Shown here piece by piece: positions 63,676 through 64,000 of a DNA stretch of 64,000 nt. A program made the translations under genes and the position numbers. This stretch comes from Novipirellula caenicola. GTDB taxonomy: Bacteria; Planctomycetota; Planctomycetia; Pirellulales; Pirellulaceae. Each line of letters opens with the position of its first letter. The first letter of the stretch is position 1. The notes under the pieces were generated by a model. The model was not told where the DNA came from. It saw only the letters and a program-made list of their open reading frames with translations, and searched no databases. Location: NCBI RefSeq assembly GCF_039545035.1, contig NZ_BAABRO010000001.1, forward strand, positions 1,054,001 to 1,118,000, in the 5' to 3' direction.

Positions 63676-64000
63676 CACGCACCTCCCGCCAGAGATTCGC
63701 CATCGCGGCTGCCAAGTCTTCACGCGGACCGATCACGATTTCGCGAACGGCACCGCCAGCACGCCGTCCGCAGCGTGGGTTGTCAATCGTGACCAGCACA
63801 CTGCCATTGGCTGATCCCGATATATGGATGCTTGCGTTTGCGCTGCCTCTCGTGGTGCAACGACACGCTTCGCCGTCGACGGGGACACTCGCCAGTGCAT
63901 CAAGCATGTGACGTCTGCCTCGGGTGTCGAGTTTGTACGTCAACGGACGATCGCCCAATCGAACTCGGGTCTTGATTCGCGATTGATGCAAAGACGTCAG
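63656..64000 (-). CDS. DUF58 domain protein, C-terminal part (continues beyond window)
   Basis: Open through the window edge; the start lies to the right. The visible 114 residues contain LTYKLDTRGRRHMLDALASV and GSVLVTIDNPRCGRRAGGAV, consistent with the C-terminal part of DUF58 proteins. It ends 20 bp inside the TgpA-like gene start, so the operon begins with or before DUF58. Partner of the MoxR ATPase two genes downstream. Confidence 0.65.
   Translation of the reverse strand: MTSLHQSRIKTRVRLGDRPLTYKLDTRGRRHMLDALASVPVDGEACRCTTRGSANASIHISGSANGSVLVTIDNPRCGRRAGGAVREIVIGPREDLAAAMANLWREVRDANVAA

Overview
The window reads as chromosome of a marine-type planctomycete, probably in or near Rhodopirellula/Pirellulales. 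This is inferred from gene content and not from any marker-gene comparison. Supporting signs are a prepilin-like DUF1559 protein with an H-X9-DG tag, a BBP7-like Cys/Gly-rich beta-barrel protein, an SHD1-type giant secreted protein, two MoxR/DUF58 loci, secreted proteins starting M-x-x-NPY-x-P, and many short dispersed palindromes between genes.

Layout. 1-24.7 kb is mostly core. It holds the 3' part of a membrane-anchored von Willebrand/amidotransferase-like protein, a Lon substrate-binding-domain protein and dcd. A complete phosphate-starvation locus follows on the minus strand in the order phoR, pstS, pstC, pstA, pstB, phoU, phoB, with an 11-bp-spaced direct repeat resembling a Pho box upstream of pstS. 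After it come a zinc phospholipase C-like protein fused to a DUF4332-like tail, a lipoprotein, an SDR oxidoreductase, a BBP7-like protein, a di-haem cytochrome c peroxidase, a MoxR ATPase with a DUF58 protein, and a terpene-cyclase-fold membrane protein. An initiator tRNA with a clear promoter and terminator lies at 25.0-25.2 kb.

25.5-38.9 kb is the most unusual part. A run of small, mostly unrecognised genes, all on the minus strand, is separated by 18 imperfect palindromes of about 85-100 bp with AAC...GTT ends and one-base bulges in their inner stems. This is the architecture of a chromosomal integron cassette array. At the expected end, divergently oriented, lies a decayed tyrosine recombinase fragment resembling the C-terminus of integron integrases. 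Between them are four copies of a GTTATCG-type core motif (possible attI). A group II intron domain V remnant lies inside the array. Cassette products include lipoproteins, small membrane proteins, a TPR protein, a TlpA-like redoxin and two near-identical decayed S23/four-helix-bundle cassettes.

38.9-42.2 kb is a mosaic of long direct repeats and palindromes with almost no genes. 42.2-50.5 kb returns to chromosomal genes: a 1511-aa SHD1-like secreted protein, a secreted protein of unknown function and a CPA-type antiporter. 50.9-55.7 kb is a degraded prophage. A terminase GpA-like C-terminus with an internal stop, a small head-region protein and a truncated portal protein remain. A compact three-gene operon ending in a PIN-like nuclease sits between terminase and portal and is a candidate cargo or defence system.

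56.7-64.0 kb is core again: a lipoprotein with a DUF1559 protein, then a tightly coupled operon (DUF58, transglutaminase-like membrane protein lacking the catalytic cysteine, MoxR ATPase, lipoprotein, DUF318-type permease) that runs off the right edge.
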